Below, piece after piece: positions 37,695-49,311 of a DNA stretch of 64,000 bases. Location of the stretch: assembly GCF_003436275.1 (NCBI RefSeq), contig NZ_QSOP01000007.1:32381-96380 (forward strand), written 5' to 3'. Positions within the stretch are counted from its first letter, which is position 1, and each line of letters begins with the position of its first letter. Both the position numbers and the translations under genes were made by a program. The notes beneath the pieces were generated by a model. The model was not told the origin of the DNA and did not search any database. It was given only the letters and a program-made list of their open reading frames with translations. This stretch comes from Collinsella sp. TM09-10AT (GTDB lineage Bacteria > Actinomycetota > Coriobacteriia > Coriobacteriales > Coriobacteriaceae).

Positions 37695-38764
37695 TTGTTT
37701 TATTGGCCAACTCTTTTCTTATATTACTATTTGCCACCATCTTCTATAGAAGTCCAAAGGCGGCCTGCTTCATATGCGGACTTCAAGCTTTCCTTATCTT
37801 GGCAATGAGAAGCGAGCTTTATGGCGCAGACGCTCTTTATTACTACAACGGCTATCATTTAATTTCAGGATATAGTTTCGAAGGTATATGCTCGGTTTTA
37901 AGCTCTTCTCCAATTAAGGTTGCAAGCTTACCGTATCCTTATGCGTACGAGAATGGTTGGGTCATTGTGAACTGGCTATTCTCCCATATAGGCTTTACTT
38001 ATAGACAGTTCATAATTGTTCTATCGGGATTAACGTCTTTTTCGCTTTCGTTTTTCGCGTATAGATATTCAAAAAAACCTGGCTATTCCGTATTTATTGC
38101 AACTTGTTTAATTTTCTATCTCTATTCTTTCTACGTTCTTCGTCAGACCCTTGCGTTCTGCATCTGTCTGTTTGCAAGCAAATATTTATTAGAGAGAAAA
38201 CCGGGTAAGTTCTTCATACTTCTGCTGCTCGCTACCTCATTCCATAGAAGTGCAGCTATCTTTGCCGTCCTATATCCATTCGTCAATCGTCCTGTAACTA
38301 AAAGCACCATTGAAAAGTCTTTAGTTGCTTGTTTTGTTTTAATATTGGTATCCGCTTTCTTCTTACCAAACATACTGCCACGAGTGCTTGCTATATTTGG
38401 TAAATCGCATTATGCGCTTTCCTTCAAGTTTAATAACCTTCTTATGCTTCAATTACTTACCGTCGGTTGCTTACTGTTTTTCGATATAGATAAGTTAGCT
38501 AAAAATAAGACGACTTCCGTTGCTATCTGGTCTTCGATATTAAGCATGCTTTTGTACTCACTGTTTTTAAGTAATGAGGTAATGGCTAGGGCTATCGAAT
38601 ATGTTTGGGTGTTTGTAATCGCCTTGATACCGGCAATTCTTGAAGAGCTTGAGAAGCATCAACAATTGATAGCTTATATGGGAATATCTCTCTTATTGCT
38701 CATTTACCTTGCGCATCAAATCCAGGGAACGACTTTCGATCCATATTTGTTTGCCTCTTTTTAA
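37691..38764 (+). CDS. EpsG/Wzy-like polysaccharide polymerase (multi-span membrane protein)
   Basis: 357 residues with about nine to eleven hydrophobic segments and few charged loops. The conserved-looking stretch FLILAMRSELYGADALYYYNGY near the N-terminus resembles the EpsG family (LRYxxGxDxxxY-type motif), whose members polymerise or export repeat units at the membrane. Overlaps the upstream transferase by ATGA. AT-rich like its neighbours. The polymerase assignment rests on topology, position between transferases and flippase, and that motif; sequence identity in this family is always low. Confidence 0.75.
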   Translation: MIVLLANSFLILLFATIFYRSPKAACFICGLQAFLILAMRSELYGADALYYYNGYHLISGYSFEGICSVLSSSPIKVASLPYPYAYENGWVIVNWLFSHIGFTYRQFIIVLSGLTSFSLSFFAYRYSKKPGYSVFIATCLIFYLYSFYVLRQTLAFCICLFASKYLLERKPGKFFILLLLATSFHRSAAIFAVLYPFVNRPVTKSTIEKSLVACFVLILVSAFFLPNILPRVLAIFGKSHYALSFKFNNLLMLQLLTVGCLLFFDIDKLAKNKTTSVAIWSSILSMLLYSLFLSNEVMARAIEYVWVFVIALIPAILEELEKHQQLIAYMGISLLLLIYLAHQIQGTTFDPYLFASF

Positions 38765-38783
38765 CAATATTGGAGATCAAGAA

Positions 38784-40040
38784 ATGAAATGTTTGGTAAT
38801 TGATCGACCGTATATGGGTATCGGCGGTATCGAAAACATACAAATACAGCTAATTAAATATTGCATTAATCAAGGATATCGTGTTGTTTGGCTTACAACC
38901 GAGGAGCATGAAAAATCTTCCGCCTATAAAAACATTACAGATGCTCCTGAGATTGAAAAGCATTATGTGAAGCGAACGCCCTTTGGACCAATATATCCAT
39001 CACTTAAATTTGCTGATGATGAAGATGTTGTCGTCCTTACAACGGATTTGCTTCGCTACTGCATTTCCCAGCATGTGATGAAGGACTGGCAGTGCCGTAC
39101 TTTATTTCATTTACTTACTATTCCTCATTTTAAAGGCGGCGCCGTGCTGCCTGAAACATGCCTACGCTCCGGTCATACTCGTGAACGCTGGAGACTGCGA
39201 CTTTCAAATGCTGCCGAGTGGATTGATCGAACGGGAAATCTTATAGGGTTCAGCGACATTCACCTTAAGGCATATGAGAAGGAATATGGATTAAACGTAG
39301 CCAATAAAGAATCAAAGGTCTTAAAAGCCATATTTCCCCTGGATGCACCGGCGGATGAGATCATTGAAAAAAAGGCAAAAAGCCGGAGGGATGAATTCAA
39401 TATCATCACTTGCGCTCGTTTCGATTTCCCGCATAAGGGATACATGCTTGGTTTGATAAAAGCATTCAGCGACATATATGAACGACATCCGGAAGCGAAA
39501 CTTTTCATTGTCGGATACGGGCAAGGGGAGAAGCAGGTTAAGGATGCTCTCTCACGTCTGCCCGAAGCGGCTCGTTCTCAAGTTGCGCTTATGGGTCCTT
39601 TATCGCCAGAGCAACTCAAGACTAAAATGCTTTCCTGTCATCTTAATATCGGAGTTGCTGGTTCGTTATGGAGGGGAGCTGAATGTGCCCTACCGTCTAT
39701 ATGCATGCGCCACTACACGTATGAGTGCGAGGGATATGGCTTCATTGATGATGTTGGAGACATCATGTCTGATTCTGCAGGATTTAATGTTGTTCCATTA
39801 ATCGAAAACGTAATCAAAATGGATGACAGCGCTTACATAGAGAAATCTATTAAGAGTTTCAATGCGGCTCAATCGCAGATCGATGTCGACCCTGAATTTG
39901 TGTTTAAGCTACCTGCCACCAATCTTGATACGCTGCCACTGTCTGAACTTGAGGCAAGAGGCATGTTCTTTCAGCGTTTGTTTTTAGAGAGAATTTGCAA
40001 AAGATCTATGTATGAGGACCAACTTAATGCAAGTAAATAA
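38784..40040 (+). CDS. Glycosyltransferase (GT-B, family 4-like)
   Basis: 418 residues. The N-terminus MKCLVIDRPYMGIGGIENIQ has the Gly-rich acceptor loop of GT4 enzymes. The C-terminal half shows FNIITCARFDFPHKGYMLGL, LFIVGYGQGEKQVKDAL and GVAGSLWRGAECALPSI, matching a donor-sugar domain although the classic ExGxP motif is weak. The ATG at 38784 has TGGAG 8 nt upstream; an earlier in-frame ATG lies inside the polymerase gene. AT-rich codon use. The 3' end overlaps the flippase start. Confidence 0.78.
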   Translation: MKCLVIDRPYMGIGGIENIQIQLIKYCINQGYRVVWLTTEEHEKSSAYKNITDAPEIEKHYVKRTPFGPIYPSLKFADDEDVVVLTTDLLRYCISQHVMKDWQCRTLFHLLTIPHFKGGAVLPETCLRSGHTRERWRLRLSNAAEWIDRTGNLIGFSDIHLKAYEKEYGLNVANKESKVLKAIFPLDAPADEIIEKKAKSRRDEFNIITCARFDFPHKGYMLGLIKAFSDIYERHPEAKLFIVGYGQGEKQVKDALSRLPEAARSQVALMGPLSPEQLKTKMLSCHLNIGVAGSLWRGAECALPSICMRHYTYECEGYGFIDDVGDIMSDSAGFNVVPLIENVIKMDDSAYIEKSIKSFNAAQSQIDVDPEFVFKLPATNLDTLPLSELEARGMFFQRLFLERICKRSMYEDQLNASK

Positions 40041-41487
40041 TTTGAAGGGTGCAACTGTAAGTGCCTTATTCTGGAAGGTGTTTGAGAAAGGCGGGCGTGC
40101 CGTAGTTGAACTTGCTATCCAAGTTGTGATGGCAAGGCTTCTTTCACCTAAGGAATTTGGCGCACTCGCAATAATGCTTGTATTTGTTAATGTGGGCAAT
40201 GTGATTGTTACGTCTGGTCTCAATACTGCACTGGTACAGGCTGAAGAGATTGATGAGACTGATTTATCAACGGTATTCTGGCTAAGTTTTACCGTATCAG
40301 CAGTTTTATTTACGTTAGTATTTTTTTCTGCTCCTGCAATTGCAACTTTTTACGCCCTGCCAAACATCGTCTGGCCCCTTCGTGTCCTTGGATTCTTATT
40401 GCTAGTCACTGCTTTCAACTCAGTGCAAGTTGCAATAGTTCAACGTGAACTTGAATTTCGTAAGGTATTTAACGCCACTATAGTTGCAGTTATCGTATCA
40501 GGCATTCTCGGCATAGGAGCTGCTTTTACCGAAGCCGGACTGTGGGCACTTGTTTTACAGCAACTCGTCTACCAAGTTGTTAATTGCTTCGTTCTCGGGC
40601 TTCAGGCTAGATGGGTTCCATGTTTCGTATTTGACAAGCGCAAAGCCTGCAAACACTTTGCATTTAGTTGGAAGCTCCTCATTTCCGGCTTACTTGAACA
40701 GGGTTACCAATCTTTATCTGATTTAATTATTGGCAAGCAATTTAGTGCTTCAAATCTTGGTTTAATATCACAGGGAAAAAAATATCCTCAAGCATTGGGA
40801 TCCGTGCTTGATGGGGCAATTCAGCCAGTGATGTTATCCGCAGTTTCTCGCGTACAAAACAACGCCTCCTACGTAAAAAGGCTCGTGCGAAGAGCATTAA
40901 AAACCTCGACCTTCCTTATCGTTCCTGCCATGACGTTATTTGCTGTTGCTGCCGAGCCGATAGTCGGGATTCTTTTGGGCCCAAAATGGTTGTTCTGTGT
41001 TCCATTCCTGCGAATGTACTGCTTCATCTATGCCTTACTGCCAATTCACACGACCAATCTTCAAGCATTAAACGGCATGGGGCGATCTGATTTGTTTCTT
41101 GAACTTGAACTAGTAAAAAAGGCTTATGGCATCTGCTTCATTTTGTTTGCGGCGTTTGTGCTAAAAGATATTTACCTAATGGTCGCCATGTATATGACTA
41201 CCGGCATCATTTCAACGTTTGTTAACGCATATCCTAACAAACGAGTTATCGGGTATTCCTATTCTGAGCAATTGCGTGATATCGCTCCTGCATTTTTAAT
41301 CTCTGCAATTGCAGGCGGGTTTGCGCTGTTTTGTGGCTCATTTACTGTCCTCCCTGCACTTCAGATTCTTGCCGAAATTGCCGCAATGGCAATTGCCTAT
41401 TTTGGTATCGCAGGCATTTTTAAACTCGAAGCATTTGAATACCTCATTAATACCGCCAGGGATTTCTTGGGTGCAAAACGTCGTTAA
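40027..41487 (+). CDS. Oligosaccharide flippase (Wzx, MOP superfamily)
   Basis: Polytopic membrane protein of 486 residues with about 12-14 hydrophobic segments. The N-terminus (LKGATVSALFWKVFEKGGRA, then RLLSPKEFGALAIML) is characteristic of Wzx/MviN-like flippases that move lipid-linked repeat units outward. ATG 40027 is chosen over 40012 because AGGA lies 8 nt upstream. It overlaps the end of the preceding transferase by 14 bp. AT-rich. Its presence beside a Wzy-like polymerase points to a Wzx/Wzy-dependent pathway. Confidence 0.88.
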   Translation: MQVNNLKGATVSALFWKVFEKGGRAVVELAIQVVMARLLSPKEFGALAIMLVFVNVGNVIVTSGLNTALVQAEEIDETDLSTVFWLSFTVSAVLFTLVFFSAPAIATFYALPNIVWPLRVLGFLLLVTAFNSVQVAIVQRELEFRKVFNATIVAVIVSGILGIGAAFTEAGLWALVLQQLVYQVVNCFVLGLQARWVPCFVFDKRKACKHFAFSWKLLISGLLEQGYQSLSDLIIGKQFSASNLGLISQGKKYPQALGSVLDGAIQPVMLSAVSRVQNNASYVKRLVRRALKTSTFLIVPAMTLFAVAAEPIVGILLGPKWLFCVPFLRMYCFIYALLPIHTTNLQALNGMGRSDLFLELELVKKAYGICFILFAAFVLKDIYLMVAMYMTTGIISTFVNAYPNKRVIGYSYSEQLRDIAPAFLISAIAGGFALFCGSFTVLPALQILAEIAAMAIAYFGIAGIFKLEAFEYLINTARDFLGAKRR

Positions 41488-41562
41488 AGACGTTGCGTCA
41501 ATACTGCAACCGTTTTAGTCATCGTTCTTTGAAAGCTGCATAGCGAAGGGAAGGTACCTGAT

Positions 41563-42693
41563 ATGGGTAACCGCATTCTTGTCACACGATCATCCATGCC
41601 TCCTATGGAGGAATACTTTGAAGAGGTCGCGCCTCTTTGGGAGAGCCATTGGCTTACCAATATGGGTGTTGAGCATAAGAAGCTCGAGGCAGACCTCAAG
41701 GAGCGTTTGGGGATCGACAACCTTGCGCTGTTCACAAATGGTCACAACGCCCTAGAGTGCATCCTCGAGGCCATGGCTCTTCCGGCCGGTGGAGGGGTCA
41801 TCACTACACCGTTCACCTTTGCCTCTACCACTCACGCTATCGTGCGAAAAGGACTTACCCCCATATTTGCCGACGTGAATCCCGTGAATCTAACGTTAGA
41901 TCCCGAGAGCATCGAGCGATTGATCACCCCGCGCACCTGCGCCATCGTGCCTGTGCATGTTTACGGCAATCTTTGCGATGTTGATGCCATCCAGGAGATC
42001 GCTGACCGTCACGGGCTTAAGGTCATCTATGATGCCGCCCATGCCTTCGGCGTCGAGCGCGTGAACGAGGACGGAAGCAGCGATAGCGCGGCGACTTTCG
42101 GCGATGCGGCCATGTTCAGCTTCCATGCGACCAAGGTATTCAACACTATCGAAGGTGGTTGCGTCTGCTTCAAGGACAAACATTTGTATCCATTGCTCAA
42201 CCAATGGAAGAACTTCGGCATCACGGGACCCGAGGACGTCGAGTACGTCGGCGGCAATGCCAAGATGAATGAGTTCTGCGCGGCTATGGGCGTCTGCAAT
42301 CTTCGTCATCTGGACGCCGAGATCGGCAAGCGCAAGGCCGTTGCTGAGCGTTATTGGGATAACCTTGAAGGCACAGCCGGCGTAACCGTTTTCTGTCCCG
42401 CCAAGAACATCCGCCACAACTATGCGTACCTTCCCGTGCTGTTCGATCCGAGCGTCTTCGGCGCCACGCGCGATGACGTTTTCGATGCCCTGGAAAAGGC
42501 TGGCGTCGGCGCGCGCAAATACTTCTATCCGCTGGTCAACGATTACGCATGCTATCGAAGCGTGTATTCAAGCGACCGCACGCCAGTGGCAAAGAAGGCG
42601 GCATCCCAGGTGATCACGCTTCCCATGTACGCCGATCTTGCATTGGAAGATGTTGATTGCATCAGCAATATTGTGCGGGGGTGCGCACGATGA
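41563..42693 (+). CDS. DegT/DnrJ/EryC1/StrS-family PLP aminotransferase
   Basis: Sugar aminotransferase, 376 residues. LFTNGHNALECILEAM near 54 is the cofactor phosphate region, VIYDAAHAFGVE near 155 carries the PLP-ring Asp, and the Schiff-base lysine is in FSFHATKVFNTIEGG near 188. Such enzymes aminate keto-sugar nucleotides; with rmlA/rmlB in the same locus, dTDP-4-keto-6-deoxyglucose is a plausible substrate (inference). Base composition is intermediate between the AT-rich cassette and native genes. Overlaps the ATP-grasp gene by ATGA, so the two probably act in one pathway. Confidence 0.87.
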   Translation: MGNRILVTRSSMPPMEEYFEEVAPLWESHWLTNMGVEHKKLEADLKERLGIDNLALFTNGHNALECILEAMALPAGGGVITTPFTFASTTHAIVRKGLTPIFADVNPVNLTLDPESIERLITPRTCAIVPVHVYGNLCDVDAIQEIADRHGLKVIYDAAHAFGVERVNEDGSSDSAATFGDAAMFSFHATKVFNTIEGGCVCFKDKHLYPLLNQWKNFGITGPEDVEYVGGNAKMNEFCAAMGVCNLRHLDAEIGKRKAVAERYWDNLEGTAGVTVFCPAKNIRHNYAYLPVLFDPSVFGATRDDVFDALEKAGVGARKYFYPLVNDYACYRSVYSSDRTPVAKKAASQVITLPMYADLALEDVDCISNIVRGCAR

Positions 42694-43913
42694 GTGTTTC
42701 CAAGAAATCAATCTTGATGTTGGGTGGATCACGCCAACAAGTTGTTGCCATAGAGAAAGCGAAGGAACTGGGGTTTCGCACGGTGCTTTGCGACTATCTA
42801 CCGGATAATCCTGGTCAGTATGTGGCCGACACTTTCTACCAAGCAAGCACTACCGACCGCGAGCTGATGCTCAAAATAGCTCACAAAGAAGACGTTTCGG
42901 GCGTACTTGCCTACAGCAGCGATCCGGCATCCCCTACGGCGGGGTACGTTGCAGAGGCAATGGGGCTGCCTACCAACCCTTTGAAGGCAATCGTGACCAT
43001 GTCGGAGAAGCACCTGTTCCGGGCTTTTCTCAAAAAAGCTGGGCTTCCGTGCCCTCAAACGGCTTCGTTTTCAAGAAACGCCACCGTTGAGGAAGTGTCG
43101 CACCTTGTGGAGGGTTTCAGGTTCCCCATCGTTGTTAAACCAACAGATTCTTCTGGCTCTAAGGGGGTAAGCGTACTTACTGACCTTTCTGAGCTCAGTA
43201 GGGCAATTGATCACGCCCGCGATTTTTCGCGTAACGGGACGCTGATTTGTGAAGAGTATATTAGAAAGACATTCCCTTATGTGATCGGCGGAGACATATT
43301 TGTTGTTGACGGCAAGGTGCATTTTTGGGGCCTTATGTCTTGCTTACGTGACGAGGGCTTGGGTGGTCTTGTTCCTGTCGGGAAAAAAATCCCTTCCGGG
43401 CTTTCTGCTGACGACAATAGCGCTGTGAAAGACGTTCTTCAGCGGCTCGTGACAGCTCTGGGCGTGCGCTTCGGGGAGCTTAACGTTGAAGTCATCTTAG
43501 GCGAGGACGGAGTGCCCTATGTGCTAGAACTGGGAAGCCGCGCGGGCGGAAACATGATTCCCGTGCAGCTTTCTGATGCGAGCGGCATCGACCTCGTGGG
43601 CGCCAATGTCCTCTGCGCAATGGGGGAGAATCCTGGGGACATCTCGTGGGATTCCTCCGTATGCGAGGGTGCTTACGCAACTTATGTGCTGCACTCGAAC
43701 GTGGACGGAGTATTCAGGGGTATTGCGAACTCAGGTGCCATTAGACCTCACATGTATCGCAGTGTCATCTACAAGCAGCCTGGTGAACCTGTCGAGGCGT
43801 TTGACGGCGCCAACAAGGCACTGGGCATCGAGTTCCTCCGCTTCGACAGGGAAGCGGAGATGAACGGGTTTCTAAGCAGCATCGGCAATCATATATGGGC
43901 TGAGATGGAGTAG
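42690..43913 (+). CDS. ATP-grasp enzyme (carboxylate-amine ligase-like)
   Basis: 407 residues. N-terminal Rossmann-like domain (SILMLGGSRQQVVAIEKAKE), then an ATP-grasp fold with the ATP-binding lysine strand FPIVVKPTDSSGSKGVSVL near 150 and the metal-binding block NVEVILGEDGVPYVLELGSRAGG near 270. Family members join a carboxylate to an amine with ATP. Translationally coupled (ATGA) to the sugar aminotransferase, so it may acylate the new amino sugar with an amino acid or other acid; that is inference. No carbamoyl-phosphate or purine pathway partner is nearby. Last gene before a 635-bp gap. Confidence 0.82.
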   Translation: MSVSKKSILMLGGSRQQVVAIEKAKELGFRTVLCDYLPDNPGQYVADTFYQASTTDRELMLKIAHKEDVSGVLAYSSDPASPTAGYVAEAMGLPTNPLKAIVTMSEKHLFRAFLKKAGLPCPQTASFSRNATVEEVSHLVEGFRFPIVVKPTDSSGSKGVSVLTDLSELSRAIDHARDFSRNGTLICEEYIRKTFPYVIGGDIFVVDGKVHFWGLMSCLRDEGLGGLVPVGKKIPSGLSADDNSAVKDVLQRLVTALGVRFGELNVEVILGEDGVPYVLELGSRAGGNMIPVQLSDASGIDLVGANVLCAMGENPGDISWDSSVCEGAYATYVLHSNVDGVFRGIANSGAIRPHMYRSVIYKQPGEPVEAFDGANKALGIEFLRFDREAEMNGFLSSIGNHIWAEME

Positions 43914-44548
43914 TCTCGACATGAACAATATCGTGCTCATAAGCGTTATCACATATTGCCACTAGCTCCTCGACTCTGAGCCTGAATAGGGATGAATCGA
44001 CGTACTATGGGGCTTCTACTGAGTACAGCTTCATTTATTTCTTTCGGAATTTAGGACGAGACGGAATTGAACGGGTTTAGAGGCCTTGGAGGTTACGAAA
44101 GGGGTCTGTCTTTTTGGCTAGTGCGTTTCAAGATGTCAGTGGGATGGCCAACTAATTAGATGGCACTTGACCTGCTACGACGCTTATCTTGCCAGGTTGT
44201 TGTATATTTCGACGATGCAGATTGTCGAGATCGGCGGACTGGTTGTCGGCCACATTTCACTTTACGACAATAACGCCAATACTAGCTACGGTTATTAAGC
44301 TTGTGATGACCGTAGTTGAGTTCAAGAAACTCGGTCTAAGCGCGAAGTTGCACGCAAGGTACGAGGCCAAGCGTAGGAGACAGGCATGAAATCCAATGGC
44401 CTTGACATGTAATGAGAGGCAACGAAAACGTTTAATTTTGCACAAACTGTGCGACTTCCTGGTTTATAAGAAGACGGAGACCGGCTGGTTTATGGAATAG
44501 CTTCTCAGCCAGGCCGAATAATCATACAAAAGAAAGAACGGTTGGCTA
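43914..44548 (+). other. Gene-free stretch inside the polysaccharide locus
   Basis: 635 bp with no convincing gene. Short frames are broken by many stops; one, near 44189-44389, ends in a basic stretch (EAKRRRQA) but has no recognisable family. It is probably decayed coding DNA at a cassette junction. A rmlA Shine-Dalgarno (AAAGAAAG) lies at its right end. No terminator or insertion-sequence end was recognised. Confidence 0.4.
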
Positions 44549-46458
<1,910 letters not shown>

Positions 46459-46469
46459 GGAATTGCATC

Positions 46470-46850
46470 ATGGAGCTATCAACTATTGCGCCGTATATTG
46501 TTTCGATAATCGCCTCAATTGTTTCGGGCATCAGCTCTTATTTAGTTGCTCGCAATAAATCTGCTTCAGATATTCAAACGCTCAAAGAGTCAAATGAGCA
46601 TGAAATTGAAAAGCTCATGAAACAGCACGAAGTTGATTTGGACAACTTAAAGGAGACCCATAAGCTTGAGATGGAGAAACTCGAAGCAGAGCATAGGTAT
46701 TCCCTCGAGCTGGCTAACTCAAATGCCCAGAATGAAATGACCAAGCAGCTGATGGGTTCCCTTGTCGGCAATTTGATGGCAGCACCACAAATGCAAGATC
46801 TCTTTGCAAACGCTCTTGCTGATTCAATTAAGAAAGGCCAACAAGAGTAA
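46470..46850 (+). CDS. Membrane-anchored coiled-coil protein, unknown function
   Basis: 126 residues. An N-terminal hydrophobic segment (about 5-27, APYIVSIIASIVSGISSYLV) is followed by a long, highly charged heptad-like region rich in Glu, Lys, His and Leu (about 35-85), predicted coiled coil, then a short Gln/Met-rich C-terminus. It starts 11 bp after rmlB with AGGA 8 nt before the ATG, but its AT-rich codons differ sharply from rmlB. No family recognised. It could be the first gene of the accessory region or a late passenger of the polysaccharide operon. Confidence 0.65.
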   Translation: MELSTIAPYIVSIIASIVSGISSYLVARNKSASDIQTLKESNEHEIEKLMKQHEVDLDNLKETHKLEMEKLEAEHRYSLELANSNAQNEMTKQLMGSLVGNLMAAPQMQDLFANALADSIKKGQQE

Positions 46851-46905
46851 CGACAATAAATAATAGGGACATTTGTCATCTTACTTGGTAATACTGGCAT
46901 TTTTG

Positions 46906-46948
46906 AGGCCAGACTGCTTTGTTTACTAGCAACAAAGCAGTCCGGCCT
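46906..46948 (+). terminator. Terminator at the end of the polysaccharide locus
   Basis: AGGCC-GACTGCTTTGTT pairs with AACAAAGCAGTC-GGCCT (46906-46923 and 46931-46948) around a 7-nt loop with one mismatch, followed by TATTTG. It probably ends transcription from rmlB and the coiled-coil gene. Confidence 0.75.
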
Positions 46949-47135
46949 TATTTGCACAGGATTCTAATCCGAGAATCGTTTATTGCTTTTGAAGTAAGCA
47001 TGCTATTCAATCGTTTATTGCTCTATGTTGGATAACCTTTCGCATAGTCCCACTATATGGATGCTGAATCAGAGAATTCTGAATGCAGTACGATAATTGT
47101 AGTATTGCCAATTGATTTTAGTGGTGGAGGAAACA

Positions 47136-47777
47136 ATGGACTTAACGAATCTACCTGAAAACATCTCAGCGATTGTGGCAATCATCGCATTATTCATTTC
47201 TTGTTACCAAGCTCGTCTCAGCAATAAACAGTCTCTATTTAATCGACGTTTAAATATTTGGATAACCGTCGATAAACTCATGAGCGTTTACGCAAAAAAC
47301 GCGAAGAACCTGGAATATAATGACGAGCCGCAAATGGCTATCGGTCTGCTATTTGAATGGCTGACTAACACCACGTACTTGCAATCAATTTCAACCTCAC
47401 TAAATCATGTGTTAGATGCCGACCCTCAACTTAAATTGCATTTAAAGCTCGATGAAATGAAATCGCTCGCCATGGAGGCGAGATTTTGCTTCAAAGAAAA
47501 GAGTGGAGACGCAATAGCCGAATTCATAGAAGCTTATCAATCCCTTTTGTTTTCAATGTATCAGTATCAAATTCTATTGAATAAGATGTCTCAGAGTGCA
47601 AAGGAATATCAATGGACGCTTGAACAGGCCTCTGAAAAGTTACATGAGCCCAAACAACGAAAAGATCTCTTTGAAAAAGAAAACGCTCTTGCAGCTTCAT
47701 ACAAGACTCTATGTCAGCAAAACAAGTGGGGTGCAATTCAACGGCAAATTCAACTAGCAGGCCCTATATGGCGCTGA
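47136..47777 (+). CDS. Hypothetical single-span protein
   Basis: 213 residues. One N-terminal membrane segment (about 10-28, ISAIVAIIALFISCYQA) with a short external start, then a helical, Gln/Lys/Leu-rich cytoplasmic domain. GGAGG lies 6 nt upstream of the ATG at 47136, a strong Shine-Dalgarno sequence. AT-rich. The layout (short TM, then helical bundle) is common for unannotated genes beside defence systems, but no family was recognised. The gap to the next gene (186 bp) shows nothing clear. Confidence 0.65.
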   Translation: MDLTNLPENISAIVAIIALFISCYQARLSNKQSLFNRRLNIWITVDKLMSVYAKNAKNLEYNDEPQMAIGLLFEWLTNTTYLQSISTSLNHVLDADPQLKLHLKLDEMKSLAMEARFCFKEKSGDAIAEFIEAYQSLLFSMYQYQILLNKMSQSAKEYQWTLEQASEKLHEPKQRKDLFEKENALAASYKTLCQQNKWGAIQRQIQLAGPIWR

Positions 47778-47963
47778 GCAAAATGTTGGGCTTTGAAGGT
47801 AGTCGAGGCCATATCAAAGCTCAATAGCATTAGCTCATTGGGCAAAATCTCCTCAGAGTTCCAATTTAACGCAAGACTCGCCTGCTTTCACTGCTGCCTG
47901 TTTGAGAACGTGACCAATTAGAATAGAACCCAGTGCTGGAATAAGACTTGAAAGCTGGCTCAG

Positions 47964-48637
47964 GTGAACTTTAAGGACGAATACATAAATAGCCAGATGT
48001 TCAGCTGGAGACATCATCCACTGCGGTATATGGCAAGGGAAGATGACCTCAATTTCAGTCATCTTTACAACTACGTAGAACAATTGGCAGATTCCATTAG
48101 CGGAATTGTCTCTACTCCACCTTTCAATCAGTTTTTACTTGAATCCTGTCAGCTTTTGGCTAACTCGCTAGATCTAATTCATCAAGGTTACTTCGACGCT
48201 GCCTTTTATTCAGTTAGACAAGCTGGAGAGATCATCCTTGTCGGAACGTTGTTTTCGAATCTAGAAGAATCTGACCGCAAGGCTAAATATGAGAAATGGG
48301 TCTCGCTCGACGGTTCCCCTCATTTAGCGAACTGTCCAAAATGCTGCGTTCAAAAGATATTGAATATCGAGACCTTCTTGAACAAATGCCCGAAATTGAT
48401 GAGCTAATCAGCAAGCTCAATAAGAGGGCGAACAAGTATATTCACAAACAAGGCCACGAATCCTTTTATACCAAGCCTTACGAGGTGGTTCCCGAAAGCG
48501 CGAAGCATATTCGAGAGGATTTCACCGATTATTTCACGACTACTGTAAAGGTCTGTGCAATTTTCGACTTGCCGTCGATCCTTTCCCCATATTACAGAGC
48601 GATCCCGAATGCGAATTCAGATTCCCTGATTGTATGA
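47964..48637 (+). pseudogene. Frameshifted gene with HEPN-like RX5H motif
   Basis: Two overlapping frames together read as one protein of about 220 residues. The first frame (from a GTG at 47964) runs through FDAAFYSVRQAGEIILVGTL to KYEKWVSLDG near 48310. The sense then continues in another frame as FSELSKMLRSKDIEYRDLLE, so a single indel lies near 48300-48335, perhaps in the CCCC run. The C-terminal half contains RANKYIHKQG (about 48425), an RX5H arrangement like HEPN ribonucleases. The next gene overlaps its stop (ATGA), showing the pair was once coupled. It may be a real lesion, programmed frameshifting or a sequence error. Confidence 0.6.
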
Positions 48638-49278
48638 CACTCGAATTCGGCCAGAGCTTTATTGATAATTGTTTGGGAAACGAGTTTGTTAAGCATTACG
48701 TTGAGACGGATTATTACCGCAATTGGGTGAATGCGATTAAGTCAACATTTCCTCATTTGAAGGAGGCAACATATAATGTCTCAAACCTGCACTATATTGA
48801 TTTATCTAACATCGAAGACATTCTTGATGAGCTAGATAAGCTAACGCTATATGAGGCGACTGCTGTTTTATTTACTGCACTATTCTCAGAGAAAGTAATT
48901 GCCATTCATATAACAGGCACTCTTGATGCGTTTAGCAATTCGGCAAGACCATCAAGCGGTCTATACCTTTCAGACATGAGCGTTTACGCCGAGCAGCTTG
49001 GCGGCGTCAATGTTCCGCTCGCTGAAATTTGTCGTCTCGCTAGTCTTGATACATCCCATGAGTTCTCTCTCGTTAGTTCATTCATTACATCTTTTCCTAT
49101 TGCGTCAGATTATGTTTGCGTTGAGACCGATAAACTACTTGATAGCAATGAAGTTGAGCAAGGGCGAAAAGCAGCAGAAGAGCTTGGCCAACTTTGCAGG
49201 CAGATCAAAGTTGGCCAATGTGCCATGTCTGAATTGAAAGAGACTGTACTGTTCAAGTGGATTAAACTGAACGCGTAA
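48634..49278 (+). CDS. Hypothetical protein coupled to the HEPN-like gene
   Basis: 214 residues, soluble, no recognised motif. Begins MTLEFGQSFIDNCLGNEFVK and is rich in Leu, Glu, Ser and Asp. Its ATG overlaps the stop of the preceding (frameshifted) gene as ATGA, so the two form a two-gene unit and may function as partners. AT-rich codon use matches that partner. No toxin or antitoxin fold could be named from sequence alone. Confidence 0.65.
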   Translation: MTLEFGQSFIDNCLGNEFVKHYVETDYYRNWVNAIKSTFPHLKEATYNVSNLHYIDLSNIEDILDELDKLTLYEATAVLFTALFSEKVIAIHITGTLDAFSNSARPSSGLYLSDMSVYAEQLGGVNVPLAEICRLASLDTSHEFSLVSSFITSFPIASDYVCVETDKLLDSNEVEQGRKAAEELGQLCRQIKVGQCAMSELKETVLFKWIKLNA

Positions 49279-49311
49279 GTATTTCGTTGTCGCGTCTACG
49301 GCGGCAAAAAG

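Noticed and set aside
44189..44389. 66-codon ORF before rmlA
   Set aside because: No Shine-Dalgarno, no family, surrounded by stops; more likely decayed DNA.
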